From NCBI GenBank assembly GCA_964511645.1, contig CAZEGV010000051.1:1-19857 (forward strand): DNA of 19,857 nt. The letters run 5' to 3'. Positions 16,945-19,857 of this stretch are shown here, piece after piece; the first letter of the stretch is position 1, and the number at the start of each line of letters is the position of its first letter. The notes under the pieces were generated by a model. It had not been told where the DNA came from, did not search any database, and worked only from the letters and a program-made list of their open reading frames with translations. The stretch is from CAZEGV01 sp964511645. GTDB taxonomy: Bacteria; Bacteroidota; Bacteroidia; Cytophagales; JAAEPT01. The translations under genes and the position numbers were made by a program.

Positions 16945-17289
16945 ATGAAAAAGATTATTCAGATTTCTGTGTTATTAATGTTTGTTGTATTCGCTAGCTC
17001 ATGCAGTGGCGTACTCAAAACCGAGGTGATAAAATCTCAATCTACAAATGGCGAAATGAAAATCGAAGTTTGGGGTGAAAGAAGAAGTTCATTAGATCCA
17101 TTTACTACTTATGTAAAAGTCTCACGGAAAGAGCTAAAACTCGCACCAGCTACTACCGAGATTTACGCCGATGATTTAAACACTGAGAATGTTCAGTTTT
17201 TTTGGAAATCAAATAATTCTTGTTTTGTACAATTGACTCACCGTGATGGCAAGATATCTAATGTGCCAGTGACCGTGGTAGGGGATTAA
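16945..17289 (+). CDS. Small hypothetical lipoprotein
   Basis: 114 residues. The N-terminus has a lipoprotein signal (core IISVLLMFVVFA-like; actual residues 4-16 IIQISVLLMFVVF) and lipobox ASSC with acceptor Cys20, so the mature part is about 95 residues. It is mostly beta-strand-like with alternating polar and hydrophobic positions (GEMKIEVWGERRSS; TTYVKVSRKELKLAP; NVQFFWKSNNSCFVQLTH) and one further Cys (Cys92 region). I do not recognise a family. It follows the prohibitin gene by 46 bp; an imperfect hairpin (AGAAT / ATTCT around 16916-16934) lies in that gap but is too weak to call a terminator. Confidence 0.78.
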   Translation: MKKIIQISVLLMFVVFASSCSGVLKTEVIKSQSTNGEMKIEVWGERRSSLDPFTTYVKVSRKELKLAPATTEIYADDLNTENVQFFWKSNNSCFVQLTHRDGKISNVPVTVVGD

Positions 17290-17375
17290 TCCATTAGAAC
17301 AGAAAGTTGGTAGAATGATAGTTTTATAGGTCACTTTTTGGTTTATTGTAGTATATATTTAAAATGTATGCTATT

Positions 17376-19857
17376 ATGAAAATAAGATTATTTCTCTCCT
17401 TTCTTTTTGTAACTGTAATAGGCTTTTCTCAAATTCCTGATTATGTAGGTAACTGTTCGGGAGTACCCTGTGTGAGTACTGTTAGCGAAAATAAACTTAT
17501 TCCAATCGGAAATAATGAAATTCGTCTAGGAGAAGGAATTATTACACGAGACAATTCTGGTTCTGGAAACTATAATTTTAATAATACGATTGAATTTAGA
17601 TGGCCTTGTAATAAGCCTACATGGGCAATTGCAGCCGCTCATTCTTGGACATTATATAGATCTGTAACAGGAATTACCACTCATGATATTAATTCTGCTT
17701 CATCAATATTAATTAACGAAACAGCATTTGCATGTGCTTTAGGTTTAGATTTCTCTTCGTGTAACCCTACAAGAGTACACGATCCAGCTACTTGGAACAA
17801 TGCACCTATACCCTTGCCTGACCAAAGAACTGGATTTGCTAGTGAAGTAGGCGGAGTAGGTGGCGGAGATGGCTGTTTTCAAATAGATGGATTAGGACAA
17901 GCAGCCTTAATGGAAGGCAGCAGTGCCTGTGGATCTTGTGGGTTCTACAGTGACCCTGCAGCTACAGAAAGTTATATTGTACAAGATGCTTTTGAAACGG
18001 CAGTTTTATCAAGAGCATACTATGATTTTATCTTTTTACGAAAATTAGAAGACGTAAGGGGTTTAGATGTTGTTTCTGTATTGAACAATACAAATGATGC
18101 TTACGCTGAGCTAAGTTTGTTTTCCGCAGCATTCAACCAAGGTTTTAATGCAATGTATACAAAAGCAGATAATATTTTTGGACCTGGTAGAGTGGCAGCA
18201 TTAGCGTCTAATGATTGGTTTAATGGAACACAGGTGGGACCTGTTGGCTATGCCCAAGCTTGTGTACACTACAATAAGATTTTGAACAATGATTACACGT
18301 CTAGTCCAACGGATTTGCAACAGTTTCTGGGTTGGTATGATTATGATATTACTTGGACTGTAATGGATCAGTATTTAACAAGTATCTTGCCGATGCATCA
18401 ATTAAGCCTTGCAGAAGAAATAAATGTCCGTACTCAAGTAAAAGCGGTGTTTGATGTTCAAAAAAATGGATTGGGAACAGTGTCTTTTAGGTATAAATTA
18501 GGGCCTATTTTAGATAAGCTAGTTTTATTATTACCATATACTGACCCATCATACAATAACATTAGCAGTCAAGATGGTGTTTCTCAATGTAATGGTTGCG
18601 TAGGTCCTTACGTGACAATAACAACAGACTATAATGTGCCAATCTGTAATGGTGCAACTGCCAAATTGGAAACGATTTATGGTGATGGGTATACATATAC
18701 TTGGCTTAAAGATGAACTAGTTATAGCTAATCCAAATACCGAAAAACATATATTTTACGCAGATCAAACAGGTACTTACTCTGTTGTGGTTGAAGATGAA
18801 AAAAGTTGTGGGATTAGATCTGATATTGATATAAAAATTGTGGTTAATAATTGCTCGGCATGTGATTTGACAGCAACGTTAAATGTTTCATCTAATTCAT
18901 GTACTGATATAGGAGATGGAAGTATAGGTGTAACATTATCTGGAACGAGTTATTCAGCGGGAAATACTTATGTTTACGAATGGACTAACCCTAACGGGAG
19001 TATGACATCTATTACTTCTTCAGATTATAATGGCATTATTCAAGGAGGATATTTGTTAAAAGTCTATGAATCTGGAAATGTAGCTTGTTCGGCTTATGGA
19101 AATGCAGTAATAGAAGAAACAGAAATTGTCTATCAACAAGTAGATATAACGGCAAGTAATACGGCTTGTGATAAGAATGATTTAACGGCAATAGTAACAG
19201 GTAATCCACCAAGAAACTGTGAATATCAAGTAAGAATAGAAGGTATTCCAGATGGTTTTGGAAAATGCTTTGGTTCAGGTTGGCAAGCAACGGATTATCG
19301 ATTTAATATTAATAGAAACGGAGTGTCGGTAGGCAATAGGATTCCTTTAACGGCTACTGTGAGTGGGAGTTGTTTGCATTTAGATGAATTAGTTGGTGTT
19401 TCTCATGGAGATACGTTAGATTTAATTGTAAAAAAGTTAGGCTGTAATGGTTCGGTAGGTGTAAATAAAAAGTTTTTTATTACAGATCCTTTAGGAAATG
19501 AAGTAACAAGCACTGTCGCATCTATTTCTCAAACAGGGTCAAACATAGTACTCAGTACTATTGTTTCTTGTGAGCAACCAGTTGTTAATTATGACTTAGC
19601 ATGGTCATCCAATCCTATCTCAGGAGTCTTATCAAATGAAGTATTAAATACAAACTTAGCCACAGCTACCACTACGGGGTCAGCTTGGGTAACAGTGAGA
19701 GCTACTTCTTCATCAAATAATTGTACGTTAATAGATTCTATTGAAGTAATAAATACTTGTGCTGGCATTTGCGACTCCCCCGGCACAGTCACTCTATCAT
19801 CCACAGGCAGTGAAGACATTTGCGTACCTATTAATAAGACTATTACTGTATCCCAAA
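17376..19857 (+). CDS. Giant secreted protein with lysozyme-like N-terminal domain and Ig/SprB-like repeats, 3' end beyond the window
   Basis: 827 codons visible, no stop before the right edge. The ATG at 17376 gives a clean signal peptide (1-19, ending FSQ); an in-frame ATG at 17364 is less likely. Residues about 75-345 carry three motifs in the order of lytic transglycosylase/lysozyme-fold enzymes: an ES-like motif ILINETAF (candidate catalytic Glu115), a GLMQ-like motif GGGDGCFQIDG (162-172), and an AYNAG-like motif SAAFNQGFNAM (250-260). Many Cys residues (120, 129, 167, 185, 188) suggest disulfides. Then an Ig-like domain about 405-490 (YTYTWLKDELVI, TGTYSVVVED), SprB-like repeats (GDGSIGVTLSGT ... 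YVYEWTNPNGS ... GGYLLKVYESG, about 500-580) and further repeats to 827. Export by type IX secretion and a role in cell-wall or biofilm binding are inferred; the enzymatic call is a hypothesis. Confidence 0.87.
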   Translation, partial: MKIRLFLSFLFVTVIGFSQIPDYVGNCSGVPCVSTVSENKLIPIGNNEIRLGEGIITRDNSGSGNYNFNNTIEFRWPCNKPTWAIAAAHSWTLYRSVTGITTHDINSASSILINETAFACALGLDFSSCNPTRVHDPATWNNAPIPLPDQRTGFASEVGGVGGGDGCFQIDGLGQAALMEGSSACGSCGFYSDPAATESYIVQDAFETAVLSRAYYDFIFLRKLEDVRGLDVVSVLNNTNDAYAELSLFSAAFNQGFNAMYTKADNIFGPGRVAALASNDWFNGTQVGPVGYAQACVHYNKILNNDYTSSPTDLQQFLGWYDYDITWTVMDQYLTSILPMHQLSLAEEINVRTQVKAVFDVQKNGLGTVSFRYKLGPILDKLVLLLPYTDPSYNNISSQDGVSQCNGCVGPYVTITTDYNVPICNGATAKLETIYGDGYTYTWLKDELVIANPNTEKHIFYADQTGTYSVVVEDEKSCGIRSDIDIKIVVNNCSACDLTATLNVSSNSCTDIGDGSIGVTLSGTSYSAGNTYVYEWTNPNGSMTSITSSDYNGIIQGGYLLKVYESGNVACSAYGNAVIEETEIVYQQVDITASNTACDKNDLTAIVTGNPPRNCEYQVRIEGIPDGFGKCFGSGWQATDYRFNINRNGVSVGNRIPLTATVSGSCLHLDELVGVSHGDTLDLIVKKLGCNGSVGVNKKFFITDPLGNEVTSTVASISQTGSNIVLSTIVSCEQPVVNYDLAWSSNPISGVLSNEVLNTNLATATTTGSAWVTVRATSSSNNCTLIDSIEVINTCAGICDSPGTVTLSSTGSEDICVPINKTITVSQ

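Noticed and set aside
17320..17375. TATATTTA at 17354 as a -7 promoter element for the right-hand giant gene
   Set aside because: The last base differs from TAnnTTTG and the nearest upstream TTG is only 13 bp away, outside the 17-23 range.

Overview
The window looks like a chromosomal segment of an AT-rich member of the Bacteroidota, most likely a gliding or surface-adhesive lineage (Flavobacteriia/Cytophagia type). The signs are very large secreted proteins with signal peptide, Ig-like, Calx-beta and SprB-like modules, of the kind usually exported by the type IX secretion system; Bacteroidota-style lipoproteins; a cytosolic hybrid kinase with PAS, HisKA, HATPase, REC and HPt domains; and a promoter that fits the TTG-N(17-23)-TAnnTTTG consensus of the phylum. 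No rRNA, tRNA, CRISPR array, transposase or phage gene was seen. Species cannot be named from this sequence alone.

Layout. (1) 1-3664, minus strand: a huge secreted multidomain adhesin, cut by the left window edge, and upstream of it a short secreted relative (3059-3664). The short gene shares two modules with the adhesin and appears to stop inside a typical Bacteroidota C-terminal repeat. (2) 3920-7018: lolD (ATPase of lipoprotein release) converges with a gene for a soluble hybrid histidine kinase, and the two coding ends overlap by 30 bp. (3) 7087-13652: a compact efflux operon of tetR, a TolC-type outer-membrane channel, a lipoprotein membrane-fusion protein and an RND pump. A perfect 16-bp inverted repeat overlaps a good promoter just before the tetR start. 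(4) 13653-13871: a structured intergenic element with two hairpins. (5) 13872-16054: an ABC ATPase with a Gln in the H-loop position, translationally coupled to a membrane protein of unknown family with a large extracytoplasmic loop. (6) 16089-17289: a prohibitin-like SPFH protein and a small lipoprotein. (7) 17376 to the right edge: a second giant secreted protein whose N-terminal region carries three motifs of the lysozyme-like/lytic transglycosylase fold, followed by Ig-like and SprB-like repeats.

How the genes work together. The tetR-tolC-mfp-rnd block forms one complete tripartite exporter with its own regulator. The ABC ATPase/membrane-protein pair forms a second, uncharacterised two-gene transporter-like module. 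The surface proteins at both edges are independent transcription units. The strongest candidates for something undescribed are the lysozyme-like adhesin, the Gln-loop ABC pair, and the palindrome/promoter arrangement at tetR.
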